In this document: piece by piece, positions 15,164 to 23,300 of the stretch
Position numbering within the stretch: position 1 is the first letter of the stretch
How the letters are laid out: each line of letters opens with the position of its first letter
DNA from: Agrobacterium vitis
GTDB lineage: Bacteria > Pseudomonadota > Alphaproteobacteria > Rhizobiales > Rhizobiaceae
Reading direction: 5' to 3'
DNA: 64,000 bases
Assembly: GCF_013337045.2 (NCBI RefSeq)
Contig: NZ_CP118261.1
Coordinates: 434,001 to 498,000 of the forward strand
Made by a program: the position numbers and the translations under genes
The notes under the pieces: model-generated
Database searches by the model: none
Seen by the model: only the letters and a program-made list of their open reading frames with translations
Told to the model about the DNA's origin: nothing

Positions 15164-16366
15164 ATGCCCATGATTGCCGACCGTCTCAAGAATGTCGCGG
15201 TTTCCGCTTCCGCAGCCATGACGCAGCGTGCCCGCGAACTTGCCGCCCAGGGCATTGACGTTGTATCCCTCTCATCCGGCGAACCGGATTTTGCCACCCC
15301 AGCCCACGCCATTGAAGCTGCGCATGCGGCAGCACTGGCTGGCGACACCAAATATCCGCCGCTGGATGGCACTGCTGCCTTAAAGGCTGCGATTTCCCGC
15401 AAATTCAAGCGCGAAAACGGCTTGGACTATGACCCAAGCCAGATTGTTGTCGCGGGCGGTGGCAAGCAGGTGATTTTCAATGCGGTGATGGCCACCTGCA
15501 ACCCCGGCGACGAAGTTGTGATCCCCACCCCGTCATGGATCAGCTATGCCGATATCGTACGTTTTGCGGGCGGTGTGCCGGTTTCTGTGGAATGCCCACA
15601 GCAGAACGGCTTCAAGCTGCGCGCCGAAGACCTTGAGGCCGCCATTACGCCGAAAACCAAATGGCTGTTTTTGAACTTCCCCAACAATCCCACAGGTGCC
15701 GCCTGTTCGCGCAAGGATATGGCCGCGATTGCCGAAGTGATGCTGCGTCACCCCAATGTCTGGATCATGACTGACGATATTTACGAGCATCTGATCTATG
15801 ACGGCTTCGAATTCTGCACCATCGCCGAAGTTGAGCCTCGCTTGTATGACCGCGTGCTGACCGTGAATGGTGCTTCAAAGGCCTATGCCATGACTGGCTG
15901 GCGTCTTGGCTATTGCGGTGGCCCGAAGGATTTGATCAAGGCCATCAGCAATGTCAACGGCCAGAACTCCGGCGGCACATCCACCATCACTCAGGCCGCT
16001 GCCATGGCTGTTTTGGATGGCCCACAGGATCTGTTGAAAGAACGCGCCAATATCTACAAGGGCCGTCGTGACTATGTGCTGTCGCGCCTTGCCGAGATTG
16101 ACGGTCTGCGCGCCCATAAGCCTGAAGGTGCGTTTTACATCTTTCCCAGCATCGCTGGCCTGATTGGTAAAACCACCAAGGGTGGCCGCAAGATTGAAAA
16201 CGACACCGATTTCGTCTCGGCCCTGATTGATGAGCAGCACGTTGCCACCGTTCACGGTGCGGCTTATGGCATGAGCCCTTTCTTCCGCATTTCCTATGCC
16301 ACCAGCATGGAACGCCTCACAGCAGGTTGTGACCGGATTGCCCAATTCTGCAACGACATGAAATAA
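15164..16366 (+). CDS. Class I/II pyridoxal-phosphate aminotransferase (aspartate aminotransferase-like)
   Basis: PLP enzyme (400 aa) of the aspartate aminotransferase I-gamma subgroup common in alphaproteobacteria, exchanging amino groups between an amino acid and a 2-oxo acid. Visible signatures are SGEPDFATP near 35, NFPNNPTG near 170 and the cofactor lysine K239 in GASKAYAMTGWRLGY. The C-terminal Arg for the substrate carboxylate lies in FFRISYATS. It follows pxpA by 48 bp in the same direction and could use the glutamate formed by 5-oxoprolinase. A strong hairpin ends the unit. Precise substrate is not resolvable; aspartate is the family default. Confidence 0.88.
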   Translation: MPMIADRLKNVAVSASAAMTQRARELAAQGIDVVSLSSGEPDFATPAHAIEAAHAAALAGDTKYPPLDGTAALKAAISRKFKRENGLDYDPSQIVVAGGGKQVIFNAVMATCNPGDEVVIPTPSWISYADIVRFAGGVPVSVECPQQNGFKLRAEDLEAAITPKTKWLFLNFPNNPTGAACSRKDMAAIAEVMLRHPNVWIMTDDIYEHLIYDGFEFCTIAEVEPRLYDRVLTVNGASKAYAMTGWRLGYCGGPKDLIKAISNVNGQNSGGTSTITQAAAMAVLDGPQDLLKERANIYKGRRDYVLSRLAEIDGLRAHKPEGAFYIFPSIAGLIGKTTKGGRKIENDTDFVSALIDEQHVATVHGAAYGMSPFFRISYATSMERLTAGCDRIAQFCNDMK

Positions 16367-16387
16367 TCTTGGCTCCGTAGAGACTAT

Positions 16388-16419
16388 CGCGCCATGCATC
16401 CCACAGGATGCATGGCGCG
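16388..16419. terminator. Bidirectional terminator hairpin
   Basis: Perfect 14-bp inverted repeat (16388-16401 and 16406-16419) with a CACA loop between the convergent aminotransferase and LysR genes. The stem CGCGCCATGCATCC is GC-rich. It can end transcription from both sides. Confidence 0.8.
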
Positions 16420-16430
16420 AATAAACGAAT

Positions 16431-17336
16431 TTACACCTTCAACTGCCGCGTCAATCGCAGCAAAATATCCCTGACGGCCACGGCTGAATCTGACAATTGA
16501 GCGTGTTCCGACACGCAGAGTGACAGCGTTTCTTCAATCTGTGGCGACAGGGTGCGGCAGATGATCTGGCTGCTGGCCTCAGCGGTGATGCGGTCGGCCA
16601 CCGCCTTGGGCATGATGGTTGCCCCGACCCCGCCACTCACCGCCCGCGTCAGGGTGCGAATAACCTCCACCTCACCAATCACGTTCAATTTTGTACGGCT
16701 GCGGGCAAAAGCCATGTCCACGGCACGGCGCACGAAATTATAGGGTGGCGGCAGCAGAAAAGGCACCTCTTCCAGATTGGCAACCGAGAGCGGCTTGTCA
16801 TCGGCCTCAATGCCAAAATCCTCATGGGCCACCAGAAAGAAATCTTCGCGCAACAGCGGATCAAAATGAACGCCCTTCATTGGCCCCGTGCCATGAATGA
16901 GGGCGATTTCCAGCTTGTTGTTCATCAACATCTGGCTATAGGCCTGCCCCACGCTTTCGGTCAGATGCAGCACAATGCCCGGATAAAGCCTGCGTGTTTC
17001 CGCCAGCAACTCAAACGAGAGCGTGGCCGCACTGCTAAACGGTGCCAACCCAACTGATACCCGCCCGGCCAGATGCTTGCCTGCCGCCAGAACATCGGCG
17101 TGGGCCTGATCCATCTGCCGCAAAATCATTTGTGCGTGACGATAAACTTGCGCGCCCGCATCGGTCATCACCACGCCCTGCTGGCTGCGCAGCAAAAGCT
17201 TTGTGCCAAAATGCTCTTCCAGCGAGGCAAGCTGTTGGCTCAGGGCAGGCTGGGCGATGTGCAGAATATCGGCTGCGCGGGTGATGCTACCGGTATCGAC
17301 AATCACGATAAATGACTTGAAGCGCCTGATATCCAT
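16431..17336 (-). CDS. LysR-family transcriptional regulator
   Basis: LysR-type regulator (301 aa), N-terminal helix-turn-helix at about 1-60 (MDIRRFKSFIVIVDTGSITRAADIL... QPALSQQLASLEEHFG), then an effector domain to the C-terminus. The QPALSQQ recognition helix is typical of Nac/Cbl/CynR-like members that respond to small metabolites. It is divergent from the SDR/ABC importer operon with 239 bp between the starts, and an ATAAG-N5-CTTAT site in that gap fits the LysR T-N11-A rule. It most likely activates the importer genes in response to the imported compound. Confidence 0.88.
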   Translation of the reverse strand: MDIRRFKSFIVIVDTGSITRAADILHIAQPALSQQLASLEEHFGTKLLLRSQQGVVMTDAGAQVYRHAQMILRQMDQAHADVLAAGKHLAGRVSVGLAPFSSAATLSFELLAETRRLYPGIVLHLTESVGQAYSQMLMNNKLEIALIHGTGPMKGVHFDPLLREDFFLVAHEDFGIEADDKPLSVANLEEVPFLLPPPYNFVRRAVDMAFARSRTKLNVIGEVEVIRTLTRAVSGGVGATIMPKAVADRITAEASSQIICRTLSPQIEETLSLCVSEHAQLSDSAVAVRDILLRLTRQLKV

Positions 17337-17484
17337 GGGGGGAGTAAACTCGAATTCTATGGGGTCAAGCCTTCACACTATGCAGCAGCCGTCACGCCGT
17401 AAATGGATAAAACAAGGTTCTAAGCTGGCTTTGGCGGGTTGTGCGATCATGACGACCAGTTTTTGGGCAATTGCCACCAAGCTC

Positions 17485-17523
17485 ATAAGATAGGCTTATC
17501 ACTCCACATATAATCGGCATTAT
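17485..17523. promoter_or_regulatory. Candidate LysR binding and activation sites
   Basis: ATAAG-N5-CTTAT at 17485-17499 is a perfect dyad that obeys T-N11-A, the classical LysR recognition site. A second dyad ATAAT-N4-ATTAT at 17510-17523 lies 25 bp downstream (start to start), as an activation site would. Both sit 50-90 bp upstream of the SDR gene. Confidence 0.6.
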
Positions 17524-17575
17524 CGCTCAGACTAAAGCTTCGCTAGTCTTTCCCAAGAACAAAAGAGGACGTCAG

Positions 17576-18328
17576 ATGCCATTTTCGGATTACAAAACTG
17601 CGCTCGTCACTGGCGCATCCTCCGGGATCGGAGCCGCTATTGTGGAGCGGCTGTGCGCTGAGAATGTTGAAGTGCATGCGGTTGCCAGAAGTGGTGATCT
17701 TCTCAAGCAGCTTTCCGAGAAAACCGGCTGCATTGCCCATGTGATTGACGTCACGGACCGCGCCGCCCTGGCGGACCTCACATCCAAAATTCCATTTGAT
17801 ATTCTCGTCAATAATGCCGGTGTTGACCGTCCAAAGAAGTTTCTGGAAGCCGAAGACGGCGATATTGACCTGCTGGTGGATGTGAACCTGCGGGCTGTCT
17901 TGCATCTGTGCCGCATGGTTGTGCCGGGCATGGTGGCGCGGGATCGCGGCCACGTCATCAACATATCATCGATTGCCGCTCAGTATAATTTCGGTGGAAA
18001 CTCCTCCTATCACGCCACCAAGGCTGGCGTCAGCATGCTGTCTAATCAGTTGCGTATTGATGCTTTTGGCAAGCGGGTGCGGGTCACGGAAATCTGCCCC
18101 GGTCGCGTTGCAACCGACATTTTCAGCCATGTTCATGGCGATGATCCATCGGTGCGCGAGCGCTTTATTGATGGCTTTGAATTGCCGCAGGCGTCCGACA
18201 TTGCCAATGCCATTGCCTTTGCCATTGCGGCCCCCATTGCCGTTAACATCGGCCATATGGAAATCACCCCTACCCTTCAGGTGATGGGCGGATTGCAGAC
18301 GGCCAAGCCGGAGGAGCGGAAGCCTTGA
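17576..18328 (+). CDS. Short-chain dehydrogenase/reductase
   Basis: Classical SDR (250 aa): NAD(P)-binding TGASSGIG at 12-19, NNAG near 80, catalytic Ser in NISSIA near 131, and Tyr145/Lys149 in SYHATK. No Arg appears at the usual NADP positions beyond 'ARSGD', so coenzyme preference is uncertain; HAVARS at the end of beta2 suggests NADP. AAGAGGACG upstream gives the ribosome binding site. It is the first gene of an operon with an amino-acid-type ABC importer, overlapping the next permease gene by four bases. It is likely to act on the imported compound or a derived hydroxy or oxo acid. Confidence 0.87.
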   Translation: MPFSDYKTALVTGASSGIGAAIVERLCAENVEVHAVARSGDLLKQLSEKTGCIAHVIDVTDRAALADLTSKIPFDILVNNAGVDRPKKFLEAEDGDIDLLVDVNLRAVLHLCRMVVPGMVARDRGHVINISSIAAQYNFGGNSSYHATKAGVSMLSNQLRIDAFGKRVRVTEICPGRVATDIFSHVHGDDPSVRERFIDGFELPQASDIANAIAFAIAAPIAVNIGHMEITPTLQVMGGLQTAKPEERKP

Positions 18329-19032
18329 AGGGGTTTGATCTCTCAGCAATTCTCGGCAATCCAGACTATGTCTCCATGCTGTTGCACGGCATTGAGATGA
18401 CCTTCATGATCGCCATCGGCTCATGGGTTTTGGCGATGACACTCGCGGTTTTGCTGCTGGCGCTGCGGTTTTCGCCGGGCGGAATCGGCAATGCCATTGT
18501 GACGGCCTATGTTTCCTATCACCGTAATGTGCCAACTTTGGTGCAGCTTGTACTGTGGTATTTCGGCATTTTCACTCTGATGCCCAGTGGCCTCAGCGCT
18601 TGGCTTGTCAATCATAACGCCGAAACCATCTTTGCGGTCATCGGACTTGGACTGTGTCAGGCGGCGTATTTCAGTGAAGACCTGCGCTCCGGCCTGCGCT
18701 CGATCAGCCCCGGCCAGATGGAAGCAGCCCGCGCTTTGGGCCATGGTTATCTCTCGGCCATGCGTTACGTGATGATCCCCCAAGGCGTGCGCAATGCGTT
18801 GCCGCCGCTGATCAATCATACGGTTTCGCTGTTTAAAAACAGCAGTCTTGCGATTGTTGTTGGTGCGTCAGAGCTTACCCATGCGGTGAAGGAAATTGAA
18901 AACATTACCTTCAGAACCTTTGAGAGCTATCTGATTGGCACAGTGCTGTATCTGTTCTTCTCGCTATTGATCATGGCAGGCGGCGCCTATCTGTCATGGC
19001 GCGTTGATCATGCAAGGGGTATCCGCTCATGA
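18325..19032 (+). CDS. Amino acid ABC transporter permease (HisM/GlnP family)
   Basis: Inner-membrane permease (235 aa) of the polar amino acid uptake family, with about five membrane segments. The ATPase-docking motif includes EAARALGHGYLSAMRYVMIPQ near 130-150, and the 'NRNVPTLVQ'-like region appears as YHRNVPTLVQ near 70. It starts with an ATG or TTG overlapping the SDR stop by four bases (the first codon at 18325 is TTG), and is followed by a four-base overlap with the second permease. Together they form the heterodimeric channel of the importer. Confidence 0.88.
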   Translation: MKGFDLSAILGNPDYVSMLLHGIEMTFMIAIGSWVLAMTLAVLLLALRFSPGGIGNAIVTAYVSYHRNVPTLVQLVLWYFGIFTLMPSGLSAWLVNHNAETIFAVIGLGLCQAAYFSEDLRSGLRSISPGQMEAARALGHGYLSAMRYVMIPQGVRNALPPLINHTVSLFKNSSLAIVVGASELTHAVKEIENITFRTFESYLIGTVLYLFFSLLIMAGGAYLSWRVDHARGIRS

Positions 19033-19781
19033 TCCATGACATCATCAAGATTGTGCAGGATTATTGGTTGCTGTTGTTGATCGGCCAATATCCCAATGGT
19101 CCGCTTGGTGGCCTTGCCAACACGCTGATCCTGTCGGTTTTCAGTATTGCGCTGGCCTTTCCACTCAGCATTCTTCTGGCCCTTGCACGCATGTCCAAAT
19201 GGCGCACGCTGCGCTGGCCGGTCACCTTCCTCGTCTATGTCACTCGCGGCGTGCCGTTGCTGATGCTGATTTTGTGGTGCTATTTTCTGGTGCCGCTGCT
19301 CACGGGCGCCGATGTACCAAGCTTTGTCACCATGCTGACCACATTGGTGGTCTATCAAAGCTGCTTTCTCAGTGAAGTTGTTCGAAGCGGCATTGTTGCT
19401 CTCGGCCACGGACAGATGGAAGCTGCCAAAGCACTTGGGCACAGCTATCCCAGCGCCATGCGCTACGTGGTTCTGCCGCAGGCACTGTACAATGTCATCC
19501 CCAGCATCCTGTCCACCTTCGTCTCGACCATTAAGGACACGACACTGGGCTCTGTCATCAATGTGCCGGATCTGACCTTTGCCGCCAATCAGGTCAACAA
19601 TGACCTGCTGACCCAGCCGTTTCAGGTCTACCTGATCCTTGCCCTGATCTATTACGTGATTTGTTGGAGCCTCACCCATGCCGCCAAACGGTTGGAGGGC
19701 AGCATATCCCGCCGCCGCGCCGGTCTGTCTGGCAAAGGCGAGGACGCCCCCAGCATCACGCCCCAACTTGTCTCGGAGTAG
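19029..19781 (+). CDS. Amino acid ABC transporter permease (HisQ/GlnP family)
   Basis: Second inner-membrane permease (250 aa). It shows the family motif [13 protein letters not shown] near 75 and the [21 protein letters not shown] docking loop near 135-155, each preceded by hydrophobic segments. A C-terminal soluble tail rich in Arg and Ser follows the last membrane helix. The start overlaps the preceding permease by four bases, and the next gene (ATPase) follows after 5 bp. The pair with 18325-19032 makes a standard His/Glu/Gln-type translocator. Confidence 0.88.
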   Translation: MIHDIIKIVQDYWLLLLIGQYPNGPLGGLANTLILSVFSIALAFPLSILLALARMSKWRTLRWPVTFLVYVTRGVPLLMLILWCYFLVPLLTGADVPSFVTMLTTLVVYQSCFLSEVVRSGIVALGHGQMEAAKALGHSYPSAMRYVVLPQALYNVIPSILSTFVSTIKDTTLGSVINVPDLTFAANQVNNDLLTQPFQVYLILALIYYVICWSLTHAAKRLEGSISRRRAGLSGKGEDAPSITPQLVSE

Positions 19782-19786
19782 AAGCC

Positions 19787-20554
19787 ATGCCCTTATCCAA
19801 GCCAGCCATTGAAAAGCAGCAGACCATCACGCTGTCCAAGGTTCGCAAGAGCTATGGCAATTACGAAGTGCTGAAAGGCGTTGATGCCCATGTCAACCGG
19901 GGCGAGGTTGTGGTGATTTGCGGGCCGTCTGGCTCGGGCAAATCAACGCTGATCCGCACCATCAATCGCCTTGAGGAAATCAGCAGCGGCTCGATCTCCT
20001 TCGAGGGGCAAGAAGTTCATGTGCCAATGCGCACAAAGCAGCTCAACGCTTTGCGCAGCCAGATTGGCTTTGTGTTCCAGAGCTTTAACCTGTTTCCGCA
20101 CTTGTCTGTTGTCGATAACGTCGCCATGTCGCCCGTGCGGGTCAAAGGCGTGGCCCCGGATGTGGCCCATGATAAGGCCATTCGGTTGCTGGACCGGGTT
20201 GGCCTTGCCGACAAGGCCAATGCCTATCCGGCGCAATTGTCTGGCGGCCAGCAGCAGCGCGTGGCCATTGCCCGGGCGCTTGCTATGGAACCGCCGGTGA
20301 TGCTGTTTGATGAGCCAACCAGCGCGCTGGACCCGGAAATGGTCGGCGAAGTCTTGGCGGTGATGAAAAGCCTTGCCGCCGATGGCATGACCATGATGTG
20401 CGTGACCCATGAAATGGGCTTTGCCCGCGATGTGGCCGACCACATCTGGTTTATCGATGCCGGACAAATTCTGGAAATGGCCCCGCCGGAAACATTCTTC
20501 ACCAATCCCACCCATCCCCGCGCCCAGCGTTTTCTCTCGGAACTGCGCCACTAA
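19787..20554 (+). CDS. Amino acid ABC transporter ATP-binding protein (GlnQ/HisP family)
   Basis: ATPase (255 aa) energising the amino-acid-type importer. Walker [10 protein letters not shown] at 46-54, Q-loop [10 protein letters not shown], signature LSGGQQQ near 151, Walker [15 protein letters not shown] near 171-184 and the H-loop CVTHEMGFA are all present. The ATG at 19787 is preceded by GGAG at 19775-19778; an earlier in-frame ATG would overlap the permease gene widely. It lies in an SDR-permease-permease-ATPase-binding protein operon. The closest family members move glutamine, histidine, arginine or octopine-type compounds. Confidence 0.92.
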   Translation: MPLSKPAIEKQQTITLSKVRKSYGNYEVLKGVDAHVNRGEVVVICGPSGSGKSTLIRTINRLEEISSGSISFEGQEVHVPMRTKQLNALRSQIGFVFQSFNLFPHLSVVDNVAMSPVRVKGVAPDVAHDKAIRLLDRVGLADKANAYPAQLSGGQQQRVAIARALAMEPPVMLFDEPTSALDPEMVGEVLAVMKSLAADGMTMMCVTHEMGFARDVADHIWFIDAGQILEMAPPETFFTNPTHPRAQRFLSELRH

Positions 20555-20629
20555 GCACCAGCCTCAGAGAAGGGCAAAAAGGACCAAACCACCTACGTAC
20601 CATCACAATAAAAACCAAGGAGAACAGCA

Positions 20630-21469
20630 ATGAACATGAAATGCATCACACTCGGTCTGGCGCTTGCTGCCACCACGGCCATTGCAGCCCCTGCAAGCGC
20701 GGATCAACTGGCCGATATCATGGCAGCCAAGACTTTGCGTTGCGCCACTTTCGCAGATGTTCCCCCCTTTGCCTCTCCAGATCCCAAGACCCGCGAAATG
20801 GCTGGTTTTGACGTTGATCTTTGCAACGCCATTGCTGCCAAACTGGGCGTGAAGGCTGAAATCAAGCCGGTTTCGGTGGAAGCTCGCGTGCCGGAAGTCA
20901 AGCTCGGCCGCGTTGACATCACCGTTGCCAATCTCGCCTACACTCTGAGCCGCGCCGAGCAGATTCAATTCAGCGACCCTTACTACCTTGCCAAGGAAAT
21001 GCTGATTGTTCCTGACGACAATTCCGGCAAGACCAAGGCCGATTTCACCGGTAAACGTTTGGCCTCGACCAAGGGTTCTACATCCGAGATGTCGATCAAG
21101 CTCAACAAGTCGGACCCGCTGACCTTCCAGGATACGGCATCCGCCTATCTCGCCGTTCAGCAGGGCAAGGCAGAAGGCATGGTTGCCAACACCATGACCA
21201 CCACCAAATTCGTCAACGAATCCCAGACCAAGGGCAAGAAGATGCGGATGATCGATGATCCCATGCTCTATCAGCCCATCGGCGTTGGCATGAAAAAGGA
21301 CGAGCCAGCCCTGACCGCCAAGATCAACGATACGCTGCGCGCCCTTGATGCGGATGGCGAAATCAACAAAATCTGGAACAAATGGCTTGGCCCGGACACC
21401 GAATATAAAATGACCCGCACCGACAAGGTTGTGAAACTGAGCGAATTGAAGTTCGATCCAATTCCATAA
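20630..21469 (+). CDS. Amino acid ABC transporter substrate-binding protein (family 3)
   Basis: Periplasmic binding protein (279 aa) with a Sec signal peptide of about 24 residues ending APASA-DQ. The mature protein has the family 3 pattern: 'LRCATFADVPPFA' near 36, 'GFDVDLCNAIAAKLG' near 59-73, and 'GRVDITVANLAYTLSRAEQIQFSDPYY' near 93-119, quoted here as RVDITVA and FSDPYY. AAGGAG lies well upstream of the ATG at 20630. Last gene of the operon, closed by a perfect hairpin. The ligand is probably a polar amino acid or derivative, and the link to the nearby 5-oxoprolinase genes makes pyroglutamate or glutamate derivatives worth considering. Confidence 0.9.
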   Translation: MNMKCITLGLALAATTAIAAPASADQLADIMAAKTLRCATFADVPPFASPDPKTREMAGFDVDLCNAIAAKLGVKAEIKPVSVEARVPEVKLGRVDITVANLAYTLSRAEQIQFSDPYYLAKEMLIVPDDNSGKTKADFTGKRLASTKGSTSEMSIKLNKSDPLTFQDTASAYLAVQQGKAEGMVANTMTTTKFVNESQTKGKKMRMIDDPMLYQPIGVGMKKDEPALTAKINDTLRALDADGEINKIWNKWLGPDTEYKMTRTDKVVKLSELKFDPIP

Positions 21470-21501
21470 TCAATAACCCTAAACTTGATGGGGATATAGG
21501 T

Positions 21502-21541
21502 CTCATTCACCGGCATGACGGATGTCATGCCGGTGAATGAG
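21502..21541 (+). terminator. Hairpin terminator after the amino acid importer
   Basis: Perfect 18-bp inverted repeat with loop GGAT (arms 21502-21519 and 21524-21541), 32 bp after the binding protein stop. No T tract follows, but the stem is the strongest in this part of the window. Confidence 0.75.
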
Positions 21542-21943
21542 CGTGCCGCAAGGATGCCAAGCCACCGACCCAATCCCAATTGCCAAACGTTCGGTTATTG
21601 CAGTGATACCAGGTCTCGAAGATGCTGACGCTTCCTCGATTTGAAAGAATTGAACATATCTCAAATATGTCAGAGGCTTGAGATGCTGTCTAAAGCAATA
21701 CGAAGAGTCATTTTCAATGAATCCTCGTATTATCCCCTCGAATTCGTCGCTAGAAACTGCGCAATTATATCGGAAGATGTTGGTCTCATTTCATTCTGTG
21801 ACCAGGTTTAGGACGAGAGCGATGAATGCATCCAGAAGACTGGCGTCGGATGTTGTGTCGATCGGTCGGTCATATATTGAGGTCATGTCTGGTCCTCAAC
21901 GGTTGCCGGATTTGCGCCGGACAGGATTTGCGCAGGTGGCCTT
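21542..21943. other. Unassigned region downstream of the broken Crp/Fnr gene
   Basis: About 400 bases with no gene I can support. Open frames on the plus strand run antisense into the broken regulator gene and have no recognisable features. Base composition is lower in GC than the flanking operons. It may be decayed DNA. Confidence 0.4.
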
Positions 21944-22711
21944 TCAGGCAGGTGTTGCAAGAGGTGTATCGTCCTTTGGAACCTGTTTGGATTTCCCAAG
22001 ACGAATGCCGGTCAAGCGCTCATATTCTTCCTCGGACGGACCATATGTGCCTTTGGTGAGCCTTATAAGCCCTTCTCGGTCTTTGACGACAATCTCGCCG
22101 CGCTGCGACCTGATCAGATGGCTGGACTCGAGAATCTATAACGCCACCGTGCCGCCGGGGCGTCGGACCCCGAGCATCATTGCGAGAAACTCATGGGTCA
22201 CAAGAAAACTGCCATGATCGACGCGATCATCCACCATCAGAATCCACCGTGCCGGCCGCTCCTCCAGCTTGATTTGGCCGTTCGCAAGAGCCGTATAAGT
22301 CGTCTGTATACCAAGCGAGCGCGCATAGTGGATGAGCAGGTCTGTAACCGCGATGCTTTTGGACACGGCTTTACGCAGGTTGTCAGCCGAAATGCGCATC
22401 GCAGAACCATCCATCTGTGTGAAACAATCGAGCGGACTTTCCGTATCACCCAAGGCGATGGACGTGCCTGTCATGCCGTCGCGGCCGAACAGGCCGACTT
22501 CGACGGTCGTGCCGCCATCTTTGCTGGCAACCACGGAACCCAGGCCAGACTTAAGAAAATAGACGCGGTCGATCGGCTGATGTGCTGTCTCAAGCGATTG
22601 GCGGAGACTGAGCTGCACTCGCTCGAGGCTGGGAATAAGTAAATGAAGATCGGCTGGCGAAAGCGCTCTAAGCAGGCGGTTTTCAAACAAGCTGGCATGT
22701 TGGCCGGACAT
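21944..22711 (-). pseudogene. Crp/Fnr-family regulator interrupted by an in-frame TAG
   Basis: Read from ATG 22711, the frame encodes a cyclic-nucleotide-binding-type beta barrel (LSPADLHLL... VYFLKSGLGSVV... GLFGRDGMTG) and a helix-turn-helix (HEFLAMMLGVRRPGGTVAL). It then meets TAG at 22136-22138 after 191 codons. The same frame continues without interruption to TGA at 21944 and reads ILESSHLIRSQRGEIVV followed by the SEEEYERLTG-type tail, exactly the wing and C-terminus of Crp/Fnr proteins. The stop replaces what is normally Gln (CAG to TAG). A truncated product would lack the wing. A GGAGA ribosome binding site precedes 22711. It could be a recent nonsense mutation or a sequencing error. 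Confidence 0.85.
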
Positions 22712-22959
22712 CGTGCTCTCCATGAACGGGGCGAAAGCACGAGTCTCTTTCAAACGCCTGCGCCCTTGCGTGGCTGGCGACGCATATGATGACCGCGTTA
22801 AAAAACCGCGGATCGAAACAACGTTTGTACGAAAGATGACATAATATAAAATCTTTGGTTGATTTCGGTTGTAAGCAATATGCTGGATGATAATGCCAAG
22901 TTGTTTGATCCGTGCGTCTTGGGTATCGAGACGAAATGAAATTTCCGAGCGGATTTCCC

Positions 22960-23110
22960 TCTCTGAAGGTGTTTGGTTTTCTGCTGGAAATTGCCACCTA
23001 CGCAGTGTGGCTCCATCACCGGCATGCCCTGAGCACAGCGGATATGGAAGACCTTCTTGCCGTATGTGGCATGGTGTCAACATCCCAGACGTCCCTTCTC
23101 AGATTGGAAA
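22960..23110 (+). pseudogene. IS6-family transposase N-terminal fragment
   Basis: The plus-strand frame from about 22987 reads EIATYAVWLHHRHALSTADM and then EDLLAVCGM. This matches the start of IS6-family transposases, which typically have an AVWLYHRF...LS.RDVEDLLAERG pattern. The similarity ends near 23106 and the catalytic DDE region is absent. No terminal inverted repeats were recognised. It is a relic, not a functional element. Confidence 0.55.
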
Positions 23111-23233
23111 TTAAGTCCACGCGACCCCGGATTTTACCGCCATAAAAGGATGTTCATTGAAACGATAGATAGAACTTTTCGCTTACATTTTATGCGACAT
23201 TCGCCGCCGATTAAAAAATAGCCTTATGGTTGC

Positions 23234-23290
23234 TTGACAAAAAGCGCAGGGTTATGTGAACTTTGTAAAGCGCTTTACTAAACCGCTTTA
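23234..23290 (+). promoter_or_regulatory. LacI promoter with tandem operator-like palindromes
   Basis: TTGACA at 23234-23239, then the perfect 14-bp palindrome GTAAAGCGCTTTAC at 23265-23278, immediately followed by the imperfect dyad TAAACCGCTTTA at 23279-23290. The central CG and 5'-TAAA/TTTA arms are typical of LacI/GalR-family operators. They end 10 bp before the regulator ATG, suggesting autorepression; control of the whole importer operon is inferred. Confidence 0.7.
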
Positions 23291-23300
23291 CAGGGTGGAT

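Larger units (their letters stand above)
22712..23300. other. Gene-poor spacer holding an IS6-like remnant and the LacI promoter
   Basis: About 590 bases between the Crp/Fnr-like gene and the LacI gene start. It contains a transposase fragment (about 22987-23106), a TTGACA at 23234-23239 usable as a -35 element, and tandem operator-like palindromes from 23265. The remainder shows nothing I can identify. Confidence 0.6.

Noticed and set aside
21678..22217. Plus-strand open frame of 179 codons
   Set aside because: It runs antisense through the Crp/Fnr-like coding frame and its continuation past the TAG; its peptide has no family pattern, whereas the minus strand is clearly homologous.
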